Positions 45,116 to 56,631 of a stretch of DNA of 64,000 nt are shown in pieces. The notes beneath the pieces are model-generated. The model did no database searches, had not been told where the DNA came from, and saw only the letters and a program-made list of their open reading frames with translations. The position numbers and the translations under genes are program-made. The stretch is from Xanthostigma xanthostigma (lineage: Eukaryota > Arthropoda > Insecta > Raphidioptera > Raphidiidae): NCBI GenBank assembly GCA_963575645.1, contig OY754467.1, forward strand, positions 33,167,108-33,231,107, in the 5' to 3' direction. The first letter of the stretch is position 1. Every line of letters begins with the position of its first letter.

Positions 45116-45799
45116 GCTGTTAAAAAAGAAGAATCAACTTTAAAACCATTCTCTATTTAGTTTAATTAGTAACGTGTGTTAATTTATGTTTTTTTTAATG
45201 CGATTAATTTTAAGTACATAATAACCACGAAGGGTTTTTTTAACAAATTTAAGTAAAACAAAGTTTAAGTTAAGCTTTTTTTGAAAAATGTGCTCTTAGA
45301 TAGGTACAGATTTATAGTTGATTTTGCACAATTTTCCGATATCTCTGCTACACAACGTTTCTTGCACTCGGATCTATATAATCTACAATATCTGTCTGGA
45401 ATTGTTGAAGTCGGTGAAAGCAAAGTGAATAATATTTATTTATTAAATTATTATCGGAGAAATTACAAACGGAATGTGTTAAAATAATACACACATCATT
45501 ATTATGATCTGCGCACGTATTGAAACATAACGGTTCGTATTTTTTAAGTATTGAATGCACAATATTATGTTAATTGTCCAACAAAAGTTCCCATAGACGC
45601 CGGTGAGTGGGTGTGTTCACGCTTTTCTTTATTTTAATAGCATTTTTTTTATCAACGTGTTCTTTCAACAAACACGTATTTCATCTGCAGGCACAAGACA
45701 AGCTGATTTATGCCGGATTTTTTTCTCGACTACGCCAAAAGGAAGGGTTATGATATGTGAGTATAGACGTTCCCTTCTAGAGAACAATTATTATCATTG
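45116..45799. other. No firm gene; short intron-like segment
   Basis: 45603-45690 has a consensus donor (gccg|gtgagt) and acceptor (tttcatctgcag|gc) 88 nt apart. The sequence after it encodes AQDKLIYAGFFSRL before a stop, and it runs into the 'ctacgccaaaaggaagggtt' repeat tail, which argues against a real exon. Confidence 0.2.
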
Positions 45800-46080
45800 G
45801 CGTGGCAAGAGGGGGGGCAGGTGGGCCTGGCCCACCCTGGAATATTAATTGTTCACGTACAAATAACAAGTTAAATCTACAATAATCTATTTATTTTTTT
45901 GTCGTGACATTTCTCCAGAAAGTCGTGTTGATCGATTTCGCTTCTATGAACAGTTTTCAAATTATGTGTAAATGGCAGCTGGTAAAGTTATAGGTAGAGC
46001 TGAAAATTTGGATAAAATCGATAAGCGTAGGAACGATTTTATCCTAGGGGGGCCAAATCAATAATTATAATTATTGTCTC
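45800..46080 (+). repeat. Interspersed repeat R4, free-standing copy
   Basis: Begins cattggcgtggcaagagggg, continues ggcctggcccaccctgg, and ends gattttatcctaggggggcc. The same unit is nested at about 26552-26790. Confidence 0.6.
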
Positions 46081-47489
46081 GGATTATATAAAAAATGCAC
46101 TGATTTGGGATCTTGTTCTATGTGAGTTTTTATTATTTTTTTTAAGTTATTGAACATTCTTATGTAGCAAATAAATAAAAAAATCTATAAATGTAAAAAA
46201 ACTCGACTACGTAAAAAAACAAATAAATTGAAATGTGAGTATCTATATATTTAAAACACAAGCCCTAAATCTCTAGACAATCCGCCAGCCATCTCTACTA
46301 AACCGATTGACACAATTTTTTTTTTAAACTGAAGCCTTTAGTCCACAGATATGTTATCGCTATTTTTTTTTTGTGAAATTTCTTTAAAAGGGGTGATTTC
46401 AAGCGATAATAGTAAAAAAGACGAGGGGGTAGCGGGGTGAAGAGGAACGTAAAGAGAGAAAATCCTTCGATGTTCACGAGACGTGAGTGTGAGAGAAATG
46501 CAAATATGTACGTATGTCGGAGATTTTACAAACAGTTTGACAAGTCGACTTTGACAATTGAAGTGTATATTTAAATTAGTTAGTTTTTTAGCGCAAATAT
46601 TCCAAATATTTATAGACAAATAAATTTTATTTTATTTTCCAAACAATTTAAGAACGTGTAAGTTCATATTAATTTAATGCCAAAATAGAGTTTTTAAATA
46701 TTACATGGACTGTACCAAGTCTAAAATTTGGTCTCAGATCAGAAAAAAATAGTGAAAATCGTAAATGTATCAATTAATGAGGTTAGATTTTCTAAAAATG
46801 AATTGTGACAGCTCTTGCGGGGTAACCATGACAACGATGAACAGATCTCATACATTTTCTTTGAATTTATAATCAATTAAATATAGAGACAACTTGATAG
46901 GTCAAGCTAAATCAAAAGAAAAATAACTGTAAATGGAAACTAATGAGGAATAAAATTATTGTCTATAGGTCTGTATCAAAATATCGATTTTTGAAAACAA
47001 TATGAAAATACATGCAAAAGGTTTTGCACGGGTACACTAGTTTTTATTAATTTTATATCAGTATAGTAGGTGTATCAAGTACCGACATATTTTCTTCAGT
47101 TCTCGAACAAGTATCCATAAATTGACAACTTACTTTGCCTTGTGAATGTTTTTCAAATACAGTCAAGACATTTTTGAAGTGCATTCGAATAATAATTATT
47201 ATGCGCGTTAATATTATTAATGGTCAAATAAATCATTGTTTTAAATGTCGGCTATTTAAGGCCCATACGCCAATTAACATAAATGATTTATTGCCATTTG
47301 TTATTCTATTACCTAATCGTATCAATACTTTTGCAAACTCAATTACCGATTTTTAATTCACGGATTTTTCAAACATATTTTTCGATTGAAAAGTAGCATT
47401 ATAGTATATTAACTTGATCATAAAGCATTTTTGCACCCTTTACAAATAAAAACTGCCGGTGCGTAATTTTGAACGCACCGCTCGGTTTT
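46081..47489. other. No gene recognised
   Basis: Contains a repeat-like segment 'aaatctctagacaatccgcc' and 'ctctactaaaccgattgaca' near 46267-46316, and otherwise AT-rich sequence. Confidence 0.35.
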
Positions 47490-47645
47490 TAGGATCCCGT
47501 AGCCAAATTGGCAAAACAGAACCCTTTTAATTTCGTCATGTCCGCATATCTTTTACGACCCATAAATAGTTTATAAATACATCATACGAACACTACGGAA
47601 CCCTATCATTGTGTGCCCAAAACGCGCTTGGTCTGTTTTTTTATA
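47490..47645 (+). repeat. Diverged R2-like repeat
   Basis: tttaggatcccgtagcca, aacagaacccttttaattt, ctacggaaccctatca and gcgcttggtctgttttttt follow the R2 order with many changes. Confidence 0.45.
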
Positions 47646-48950
47646 TAAGATGAATTTGAAATGCTCGTGCCAAAAGATGGCACACTAATGCTGGGTTGCA
47701 GAAAGCATTGTCAAAAAATGATTTGACAATGACCTTAGATTGTGATCACTGATTATACAATTACAGTTTTCATACATCAGGAGCAGTCTAATATCGTATT
47801 CAAACTCCATGTCACCTAGATTCTAGAACATTAGATTGTACTCACAGGGAAACAAATAAATGATCTACATAGAAAAACACCGCTTTGAAAATGGTGCAAA
47901 AAACTATGTTAAATACATCATTTCAAGTGATCAGTTATTTTTCGAAAAGGATCGTTTTAAAAATTTACTAGCTTTTCTTATGGAAAAATATGAGTTGTCA
48001 CAATTTAAGGTTATTGTCAAAGTAGATTTTATTATAGTTTTATAGAACTATCATTAAATAAACAAATATCCATTTGCCTTCCATATATCAAAACTTTTGG
48101 ACCCTGATATTTTGTTATTCAATGCCATTATGAAAAAAATTGCATAGTTCAAACAGCGTTTATTTCGTTTAGTAATAAAATCATCCATTCGCATTTCATT
48201 ATAATTACAAAATTTTAGTATCGGCTCCGCTAGTAATAATTTAAAAGACGCACTTAAGTTCGCATATTTCATAAAAGTGATCAAAAAGAGGCGTTCAATT
48301 GCTACCAATGAAATCTTCTTTGTGGGTCAACACGTTGTTTGACATTAAAATTAATTAAAATTTGACATAAAATAAAAATATGCGGTTAATTATTTACAAG
48401 TTTTTTTCTTTAATAAATCTTTAAAATATTAGATTGTCCAGTGCAAATATCAAACCTTGTATTATTATTTAGTGAGTATTTTATAAAATATATTATTCAA
48501 AATTTCATAACGTTTTTTGATGCTAAATATTTCATTAAACAAATTGATCAAGTGATCAGTGAACTGTAAAATTCGCACAGACTGTTTTAAAGTTTAAAAA
48601 AAACACGCGATTACAAATTAATAGTTGCGTTACAAAATGATCGCTCGCAATTTGGATAATTTGATGTCAGTCACTTTCTGAAATTTACGAAAATAGATGA
48701 TAGCGTTTTACTATTGTTAAAAAAAGTTTCAAGAGTTTAGAAACATCTCGTATTGACCAAAAAAGGTCAAAAATGTTTTGCCCAGTGATAATCTTTACTA
48801 TCACCGTAATGATAATTAATTGATATTATTCAACCAAATTACATTTAATGCTGAAAGTTGTGCAAGAAACCGAGGATAATTCTCTTATCTACACGTTATC
48901 ACAATATGTTGTCGCAAAAATCTACGCAAAGAGATCAAGTTTGAATGTAG
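47646..48950. other. No gene recognised
   Basis: AT-rich; the ORFs at 47860-48045 and 48054-48308 show no domain features. Confidence 0.35.
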
Positions 48951-49155
48951 GAGGTAAGTTCCGAAACTACTCATCCGATTGCAATTTTTTTTCACCATAA
49001 TTTAGAACGGACCTTCAGGATAGACATAGGCTATATATTATCTCGTTAAAATAAAAGCGCTTTTCGTGGAAACGAATTTTTGCAACGTAAGTCGACGAAA
49101 GAACGGTGGCAATCTACAAATTCTGGCAAAGCCGGACCGGACCGCTATTATATAT
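48951..49155 (+). repeat. Interspersed repeat, 'ggaccgcta' ending
   Basis: aggtaagttccgaaactact, tagacataggctatatatt, and gtggcaatctacaaattctg lead to accggaccgcta. The segment 56730-56960 is a diverged relative in reverse. Confidence 0.5.
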
Positions 49156-49676
49156 ATTTTGATTGAAATAATTTCTTTTTGTTTATCAGAATAATCAAAT
49201 ACAGTTAGATGTGCAACATTGCTAACACATTGCCTAGATAATTTTATTCGGTTCGTTGACTGTCAGTAAGCAATAAATCATTTGATAAAACTGCATCTTA
49301 GCAGCTCAATAGATAGATTAAATCAGCGATTGGATAAGACGATTGTGCGAGACCCAAAACAATACTGAGGAAGATGTCCATTAACCTCCTCTGACCGTAT
49401 TTGCATAAATCTGTTAATGTCAGATCGGCATCCTTTGTTCTGTTACATTGTCGATGCTTATTTCTTCATATACGAGGCCGACCACAGGTGTTATAGTTTT
49501 TTATGCAATTCTACATAATGCATTACGTTATTTGTGGTACGTTAGCCGTAATCTTTTATCGGGAAAATTTATATATAGAGGTAAATGTAACAAACTTCAA
49601 CGAAATCATAAAATTCTATTTCTAAATATGCGTCGGGATACCCTAGAACCTAGGGATTCAGGCGAATGTTCTTAAC
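49156..49676. other. No gene recognised
   Basis: A 75-aa ORF (49448-49675) has a short VIVFYAILHN stretch that superficially resembles a Harbinger nuclease motif, but nothing around it fits. Confidence 0.3.
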
Positions 49677-49795
49677 CAGGGATCCCCAATTAGTTTCATT
49701 GCGGGTTCGTTTAAAAAAATATACATCTGTCGCGGTCCGTTTGGTAGATGATGATTGATGATTAGCAACCAAAATTTATAATATCAATTAAAAAA
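49677..49795. mobile_element. Single hAT-like end
   Basis: CAGGGATCCCCAATTAG followed by ttcgtt...cgcggtccgttt looks like the left terminus of a hAT MITE. The right terminus is missing, probably because the next repeat truncated it. Confidence 0.35.
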
Positions 49796-49995
49796 ATTGG
49801 TTGTCTGTAAAGTTGGTTTACGGACGATAGTTTTACGTGATAACGTATTCCGCTCGAATATCATATTTAATAATCACGCACATGGTCAGGCGGAACGTTA
49901 GGAACGTTACACTTTTTCGTGCATGCAGCCGGTGTTTCATCTTTTTATATTGACGTGATTCATCAATTTATAAGACGTTATCACGTCAAAAATAA
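49796..49995. mobile_element. MITE-like repeat with GTGATAACG ends, copy 1
   Basis: Bounded by ttttacgtgataacgtattc at left and gacgttatcacgtcaaaa at right, with gttacactttttcgtgcatg inside. A second copy in reverse is at 55215-55430. Confidence 0.65.
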
Positions 49996-50189
49996 AACAG
50001 AAAGAAATATTTTTTATTAAGAATACATCTAATTAAAGTATAAGAAAGTAAATAGGTACGTAATATTAATGCAAAAAATTACATTTTTAATTTTGAACAA
50101 TCTGTCTGAAGTCTGGAGTTAAGTTGGTGCAAGCTATTGTAATTAAATTCTGGAGATGGTCATCGGTTAAACGAGATATACCTACTTAG
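49996..50189. other. Spacer
   Basis: Nothing recognised. Confidence 0.35.
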
Positions 50190-50384
50190 CAATTACCCGC
50201 GTCACATCACGCAATATCAGAAATTTTATTTTCTTTATTATATACTACTAGCGGCCCTGTACGTGCTTCGCTACGTATAAAGTGAAATAATAAAACAATT
50301 TAATTGGAACATCTATCTATCTATCTATCTATTTTATTAATTGCTAGCTATTTTAAAACATATATGGGCGTATATGTGTGTATG

Positions 50385-50502
50385 TCGAGCACTCCGGCTG
50401 CGCCGTCGTGCTCGAAAAAAAATAGCGTAACGTATTCGTGGATAACTGGTCTTTAAAACACTTGCTCTATTTCGAGCACTCCGGCTGCGCCGTCGTGCCG
50501 AG
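50385..50502. repeat. Two copies of a 31-bp GC-rich near-palindrome
   Basis: Sequence tcgagcactccggctgcgcc plus gtcgtgctcga occurs at 50385-50415 and, with small changes at the end, at 50472-50502. TCGAGCAC and GTGCTCGA at the ends are complementary. Confidence 0.8.
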
Positions 50503-50546
50503 CAGTTTTAAACGATATTCAGTTTTTTTACATCCTCGATCTAGAT

Positions 50547-50767
50547 ATATGGTTGTTAAGTTCGTTGCGCCATCTATTGAATATGCACTCAATCCAGTCA
50601 ACAGGTATTGCCATCTTATATGGTTGTTAAGTTCGTTGCGCCATTTAATGAATATTCACTCAATCCAGTCAACAGGTATTGCCATCTTATATGGTTGTTA
50701 AGTTCGTTGCGCCATCTATTGAATATTCACTCAATCCAGTCAACAGGTTTGCCATCTTATATGGTTG
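50547..50767 (+). repeat. 71-bp tandem repeat, three units
   Basis: The unit atatggttgttaagttcgtt...aacaggtattgccatctt begins at 50547, 50618 and 50689, and a fourth start follows at about 50759. Units differ by a few bases and a one-base deletion in the third. It yields the repetitive ORFs 50438-50701 and 50687-50887, which are not genes. Confidence 0.92.
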
Positions 50768-51490
50768 TATTATGACTGTCAAGGAATAGACAAATAATTT
50801 GCAATAAAATAATATTGCGACTATAATTGAAATGTAAGCTATCCTATCTTTCAAGTTGGGTCGAATTGCACACGGTGTGCAAATCAAATTTAAAATCGGT
50901 TCAGTAGTTTAGGAGTTCATCGCGGACACACATGTGACACGTAATTTTTATATATTAAGATATCAAATGTCAACATTTTGAAGTTGGATTGGTCCTGTCG
51001 CCTAATTGACTGAAATTTTTAATTGATATTTTAAATTTAATATCAGATTTAAAATTAAATCAACGGTGAATCAACAATTCTTTATTTTTTATTTTTCTGT
51101 AGGCACTGTTACCATAATTGAGACCTTGACATTTGTATTTGCCGCGCGAAAATATTAGATCGTACTGTTCAAGCGATGTGACGATTTTTAAGAGAGAAAA
51201 AATGTGTTTTGCTCTACAAGAATGAACAATCGTATTATTTATGTAACGAAATTTAATCCATATAACCCTGAAACTATTATTTGTAAAACATGTAGGGCCC
51301 ACATCTTATAGAATTTGCTCGAAGCTATTAGTTCAGAAACAAACAAAAAAAAACGTTTTAGTACCAAGTATCGACATCTGATAGAATTTTTTCCAAGCTA
51401 TTAGTTCAGACGCCGGGCCGCAAACGAAATAAATTGTGCAGAATTATATATCTATCGCACCCGGGTTTAACCGGGCCGAACCGCTAGTAA

Positions 51491-52027
51491 AATATACAAT
51501 CGAGTAATAAATATTAAATTAACTGATCTACATTTGCGCAAAACACATAAACACATCAATAGACAGAGATTTTAACTATTGAAAGCTAGTTTTTTTTTAT
51601 AAGCGACACGCTAATTGCAAATGCATGCATTATCATATGGTGTGCACGGCTCTGCGTTTAAATGTCAATATCTAGTTCAAGTTTTAAATTAAATGACATA
51701 AAACTGTAATTAGAATAACAGATTATACTTATTAAGATGATCGCTTCGTCGCCATTGTTGTAATACTCGTCAATACATTATTAGGTAAAATGGCTAATAT
51801 TAAATGCCATTCTTTGTCTATCCGTTTTAAATATCATTCTGTTAAATTTGAATGATTTATGATCAACTGCATCAACGTCAACCTTTCTTCGAGTTTAAAA
51901 TCCATACAAAACGTGCCGCCAAAGAAATAGACATACATACACTCGAAAAACATTACCCTCCTTTTGGGGCAGTCGGGTAAAAATCACAGTTGTTCTCATA
52001 CTAGGATGCGGAAATGAGATATACCTA
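51491..52027. other. No gene recognised
   Basis: A repeat tail 'ccctccttttggggcagtcggg' near 51957 is a diverged relative of that at 30455. Confidence 0.35.
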
Positions 52028-52550
52028 CAGTGTAAACTCTATATAGCGACACTCAAGGGACAGTGCAATTTGCGGCGTTATTGAGAGTTGTCGTTAAACG
52101 GAGAGAAGAAATAATCCATTAATTTGTTCTTCCATATTGTCGATACTTATCTTTTCTCCCGCCTCCCTATTGCGCGTATTAATAAAACTTTTTCGTCAAT
52201 ACACAAAGATTTTCTTTTACTCGCCATATTCACAGTTTGCAAATTTGTGGGCAACTAAGAATATAACTTATCGATAAGCAGCTTAGCTAAACATATGAAA
52301 GATAATCCTAACAAACAAAAGAACGAATTTCTTAGAATCTTTGGTACGCACGATTCCGACAACAAAATAACAAACAAGTACTGTTTATTGCTTAATGATG
52401 ACGTATTGTTGTCGTTATTTAAAGTGGGTGTGTCGTTACTTAGAGTGTATCATTGCATGAGCAACGAGTTAAGTCAACTAGAGTTAAGTAATTTCGACGT
52501 TTTAAGGAGTTTTTCGTTATATCGAGTGATGTTAAATGAAGTTTACACTG
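52028..52550. mobile_element. pogo-like MITE at a TA site
   Basis: CAGTGTAAACT at the left and AGTTTACACTG at the right end form an inverted repeat flanked by TA on both sides. The next sequence (ctatatagcgacactcaagg) is like pogo/Tigger subterminal sequence. The 93-aa ORF inside (52295-52576) crosses the right end and shows no transposase motif. Confidence 0.7.
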
Positions 52551-53026
52551 TATATTTAATATTGTCCAGATTTTGAATCCAAGGACAGTCATTGCAAAGA
52601 TTTACAATGTACAATAAGGAAAATTGACTAGTTTAGTTCATAAACATGTTCAACTGTAAAAGCCCACGAATCGTTCAGAATGTATAATTGAAATTTTGAG
52701 GTGTGTCGGAATAATTACTTCCAAAAAAATGGAATAAAGTTTCAAATGATCTATATTTTTGTTGATTACAGTGTAGCAGCTGACATTTAAAATTCTGCCA
52801 ACACAAAATGTCAAAGTCAAGGTATTATACAATTTTGTATACAGCATTGTTTTCACTGCAATTAATATTCATTAATCCGTTATAATAAATTTTCTGGTGT
52901 CAAACACGACTGTGTGAACTGAAAAACGTGTTTTTGTTATAAAACATTTATCACGAAAACGGAAGAATACAGATTTAATAACTTTGGATTAAGACATTAG
53001 AGACGAGACTTATATTTTTTCAAATA
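52551..53026. other. No gene recognised
   Basis: AT-rich non-coding sequence. Confidence 0.4.
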
Positions 53027-53248
53027 AATAAAATTGTCGACCATTTTTTTTCAGACCATATATTGACAAAAAATAATATAACAATAGATGACGTTTTGAT
53101 CCGTAATTGGATCTTCTTCAGAAATATCTTTTGTTATATTGATTTAAATTTTTATATTAATTTTTGTCAATATATGGCTTGAAAAAAAATGGTCGACAAT
53201 TTTATTTATTTGAAGAGTTCTATTCAGACGTTAATCAAAGATTTGAGA
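53027..53248. repeat. Inverted pair of Penelope tails
   Basis: The left half (reverse) and right half (forward) both carry tgtcaatatatgg and tggtcgacaattttatttatt. The right half continues gaagagttct...gacgttaatcaaag as in the element at 13085-13117. The left half holds a hammerhead-like core on the minus strand at about 53091-53124 (CTGAAGA, a GATCC/GGATC stem, then AAAAC instead of GAAAC). Confidence 0.7.
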
Positions 53249-53945
53249 CTTATATTTTTAAAACTGACCAGCAATTCACCTTTTGGTATTTTAGTCAGAT
53301 TTAAATAATAGCTACCTATAAGTAGTTTCAGTTTGTAAAGATAAACAAAACACTGGAAAAGCCAAACACGAATCTTTCAAAATTATGAAAGAAGCTTTTT
53401 TGTTGAGAATTTAGTTAGATACAAAAAAATTAAATAAGAAGAAACTGCACCCCCAATTTCTGAAATAGTTTTGATATTTAAATTTTTAAAGATACAAATT
53501 ATTTAAATTTTGCCCTTGGGACAGAGAGCTTGTAATTAAGAAACAGAGCGTTAAGTAATACAGTTTAATCTATCATAAGATAATAGTAATACTATTGCCT
53601 ATTTGTTTTATCTCCTGGCTGTGATTTCGTCAGTCTGCAGTGTTTTCACTGGCTGATACATTTATCTATAATTATTTTTGCAACATACATGTAGGTTTAA
53701 ATATTACATTACTTAAGTAATAACTAAGTAAAGTAATTGTAACATCCTGTAGCTGTACTGACAGTACCGTCAATACTACGATATTTTAATAACAGGTTTT
53801 GCAAATTAATAGTGGAATAAATAGCCATCAAGTCGTTTGGATTCGTTGATATGTAAAAAAAAATACACTATTGACAAAATATATAATATATTCTACTGTT
53901 TTGTGGATAACAGTTTTGTTTGACAGTTTTTTGAATGATTATTAG
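53249..53945. other. No gene recognised
   Basis: AT-rich non-coding sequence. Confidence 0.4.
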
Positions 53946-54010
53946 TCTTTTACCAACAAGTGGGGAATAGTACTCATTTGGGTCAACATTCACTTTTTTA
54001 AAATTTTACA
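53946..54010 (+). repeat. Interspersed repeat family R1, fragment
   Basis: caacaagtggggaatagtac and tttgggtcaacattcactttt correspond to the start of R1 at 4826-4870; the rest is missing. Confidence 0.55.
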
Positions 54011-54442
54011 TTTTTCGAAAAAGTCGGTTCCTCGACAAAGTATTAATATAGGTTCAGTTTTGCAAGAAACCTCAATGAAGCATTGAAGTTTGTCGCAATA
54101 GAAATTTGAGCACGTAGCTAAAAAATTCTGAAAGGATTGCATGAAAACTTATTTGCTCAAACAATAATTTTTAATATCGAACGATTACTTTCCAACGGTA
54201 CTGTAATGCAGCACATAATATTATGATAGGAGCTGGGCGATCTTTGTATAATATTACCTGTACAAAGTATACATGCATATTATGTAGGTTTTCTTATCTT
54301 TATAGCTTTTCTTACAAAATACAGTTTGATCATTTTAGATTCTGTTGAAATAGGTATGTCACCTAAAATACATAAAACTAAACTGGGGTAGATAGTTAAA
54401 ATCAAAATATATACGTAAACATATATTTATTACCATATTAAA
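54011..54442. other. No gene recognised
   Basis: Nothing bounded. Confidence 0.35.
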
Positions 54443-54670
54443 AAATAAAATATAGTTTAAAAAAAACTAAAAAACACGCTTTATATCGAACTAAAAAGTA
54501 AAAAATAATTTTTTTAAAATAAGCTTAAAAAGCGTTGGGCGCTTTGTTCCACATTTTCGTACATCGAGCGCCCAACGCTTTTTAAGCTTATTTTAAAAAA
54601 ATTATTTTTTACTTTTTAGTTCGATATAAAGCGTGTTTTTTAGTTTTTTTTAAACTATATTTTATTTTTC
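54443..54670. repeat. 228-bp palindrome
   Basis: Arms of about 100 bp (54443-54542 and 54566-54670) are nearly perfect reverse complements, including gcttaaaaagcgttgggcgc. They share actaaaaagtaaaaaataatt with the palindrome at 6542-6740, so both belong to one foldback family with different inner arms. Confidence 0.85.
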
Positions 54671-54682
54671 ACTTTTTAGTTT

Positions 54683-54981
54683 GAGGATCTATAAAAGAAT
54701 TTATTAATCCTGGGGGTCCTAATAAGGATAATGGGAAACTGTTATCAAATTATTGCATTGTCATCGGTCCTTGATACGTATGCAAAGTTTCAAATTAATC
54801 AGACTTCGGGAAATTGGTGAAAATAAAGCGTTTACTACAGAGGATCTATAAAAGAATTTATTAATCCTGGGGGTCCTAATAAGGATAATGGGAAACTGTT
54901 ATCAAATTATTGCATTGTCATCGGTCCTTGATACGTATGCAAAGTTTCAAATTAATCAGACTTCGGGAAATTGGTGAAAAT
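54683..54981 (+). repeat. Tandem duplication of 142 bp, copies seemingly identical
   Basis: 54683-54824 and 54840-54981 read the same throughout by eye (gaggatctataaaagaattt to ggaaattggtgaaaat), with a period of 157. The unit belongs to a lepidopteran-type repeat. The 15-bp linker resembles the sequence after the microsatellite (aaagcgttta), suggesting unequal exchange or slippage. Confidence 0.9.
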
Positions 54982-55000
54982 TATGCTCAAAGATTCCGTT

Positions 55001-55045
55001 ACATGCATACATACATACATAATACATACATACATACATACATAG
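55001..55045. repeat. (CATA)n microsatellite
   Basis: Ten or so catac/atac units with one interruption, at the 3' end of the repeat unit above. Confidence 0.9.
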
Positions 55046-55214
55046 TTAGTTACAACCCAAACTAATATAAAGCGTTTAATAAAAGTGTATTCATTCCCAA
55101 TAAGAAAAATCAGAACAATACTCGCGGAAAAAATTATCATACAAAATATTTTTTGTATAATTTATAATGCTAAAAAAATCTTAGAACTTATAGACCAAAC
55201 GATGGAAAAACTGA
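55046..55214. other. Spacer
   Basis: Nothing recognised beyond the repeat tail. Confidence 0.35.
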
Positions 55215-55430
55215 TTTTTTTGACGTGATAACGTCTTATAAATTGATGAAACACCAGCTGCACGCACGAAAAAGTGTAACGTTCCGCCTGACCCTGTGCG
55301 TGCAAGCGAGAGCGCAGTATGCTTCGGCCCAAGTTTGACAGCTATTAAAATTTAGGTTATGTATTACGGAATACGTTATCACGTAAAACTATCGTCCGTA
55401 AACCGACTTTACAGACAACCAATTTTTTTT
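55215..55430. mobile_element. MITE-like repeat with GTGATAACG ends, copy 2
   Basis: ttgacgtgataacgtcttat at left and gaatacgttatcacgtaaaa at right; reverse of 49796-49995 and longer in the middle (about 60 extra bp around gagagcgcagtatgct). The outer sequence ttacggacgatagt is shared in both. Confidence 0.68.
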
Positions 55431-55841
55431 CATTATGTATAGGAACTAATACCTAACCTATTGGTGTCATTTAAAAACTCAATCTTTTTCTTCTTCAATC
55501 ATACAGTAAAAAGATATCACATAGTCATCGAGAGATGCCCACCTACGGCGATAGACGTTTGGCATCAAGTAATGGGAGAGAGAATGTCAAATTAGCATAA
55601 GAAATGTAACATACATGTCTACCGTGAAGGTCGTTTCTCTATACGTTCAATACAATTCAATGGTTAATGACGTGCATTTTAATGGTGCTATTGTGAATTA
55701 TCTATTTGCAAATAAAATAGCCATTAGTTGCTAAATAATATCGTTTTACTAATCGTAGATCAAAAATAAACATACATTAGAATTTTACGTTTGCTAAGGC
55801 ACAAACGGCTGAACTGTTTGTCACGACACTTACTTGTAGTT
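55431..55841. other. No gene recognised
   Basis: AT-rich non-coding sequence. Confidence 0.4.
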
Positions 55842-56631
55842 CAAGAGACGGCTGCAGAAAATGTGTCGTCATAAGGTGGACGAACGAAAAAATTAGAGAT
55901 GATAGTTGAGACCATAATTAAGAAAGATCGCTAAGATTGCCTGCGAAAATCCTGCCGAAACAATGTTTTTTAAATTTGTTTATCACTTAATAGACCAGTG
56001 AAGTTAGCTTTTGACAAGGACAAAATTAATAACAGAAAACGAATGATGAGGAATATTGAAAAAACCGTGTTTTTCGTTTTTAATTTTTTTCTCTTGCAAA
56101 AATGATTTTTTTTCATGAAATTTTCAGGAGACTTACCTTTCTATGTCCTAAATAAGCTGTAATTTGCAGGAGAAAAAAATTAAAAACGAAAAACACGGTT
56201 TTTTCAATATTTCTTTGAATCTTTAAGGTTACGTGAAAAAGTTATATTCATAAAAGTAGTAGATCCTTTTAATACCTACAACATTGCCATACAACATTTT
56301 TCGATTGGAGGTCGACTTTCGCCGGAAATAACGAAAAACCGCGTTTGACCCCTAAAATGCACCCCCCTTTTACGCATTTGAATTTTTGGTTTCTGTATTT
56401 CTGACGACAGTTTCTTCCCTTCCTCATCATTCGTTTTCTGTTATTAATTTTGTCCTTGTCAAAAGCTAACTTCACTGGTCTATTAACTGATAAACAAATT
56501 AAAAAAACATTGTTTCGGCAGGATTTTCGCAGGCAACCTTAGCGATCTTTCTTAATTATGGTCTTAACTATCATCTATAATTTTTTCGTTCGTCCACCTT
56601 ATGACGACACATTTTCTGCAGCCGTCTCTTG
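55842..56631. mobile_element. Foldback element with 210-bp inverted ends
   Basis: CAAGAGACGGCTGCAGAAAA begins the left arm (55842-56050) and its reverse complement closes the right arm (56422-56631); the arms are nearly identical. An inner, separate inverted pair lies at 56050-56094 and 56168-56213 (aacgaaaaacacggtttttt). No target duplication identified. The 68-aa ORF inside is not convincing. Confidence 0.88.

Larger units (their letters stand above)
50190..51490 (+). repeat. Compound interspersed repeat region
   Basis: Starts near acccgcgtcacatcacgca and ctagcggccctgtacgtgctt, holds a (ATCT)n run (50310-50331), two copies of a GC-rich motif and a 71-bp tandem triplet, and later reads aaatcggttcagtagttta. 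The end acccgggtttaaccgggccg...ccgctag echoes other repeats in the window. No coding sequence supported. Confidence 0.55.

Noticed and set aside
49448-49675. Harbinger-like nuclease fragment (VIVFYAILHN)
   Set aside because: Only about 10 residues fit and the flanking catalytic context is absent.
50310-50331. CRISPR-like array
   Set aside because: Short ATCT microsatellite; the window is eukaryotic and lacks repeat-spacer structure.
50438-50887. ORFs over the 71-bp tandem repeat
   Set aside because: Repetition alone explains them; no conserved protein features.
52295-52576. 93-aa ORF as pogo transposase
   Set aside because: No transposase motif and it runs across the element's right end.
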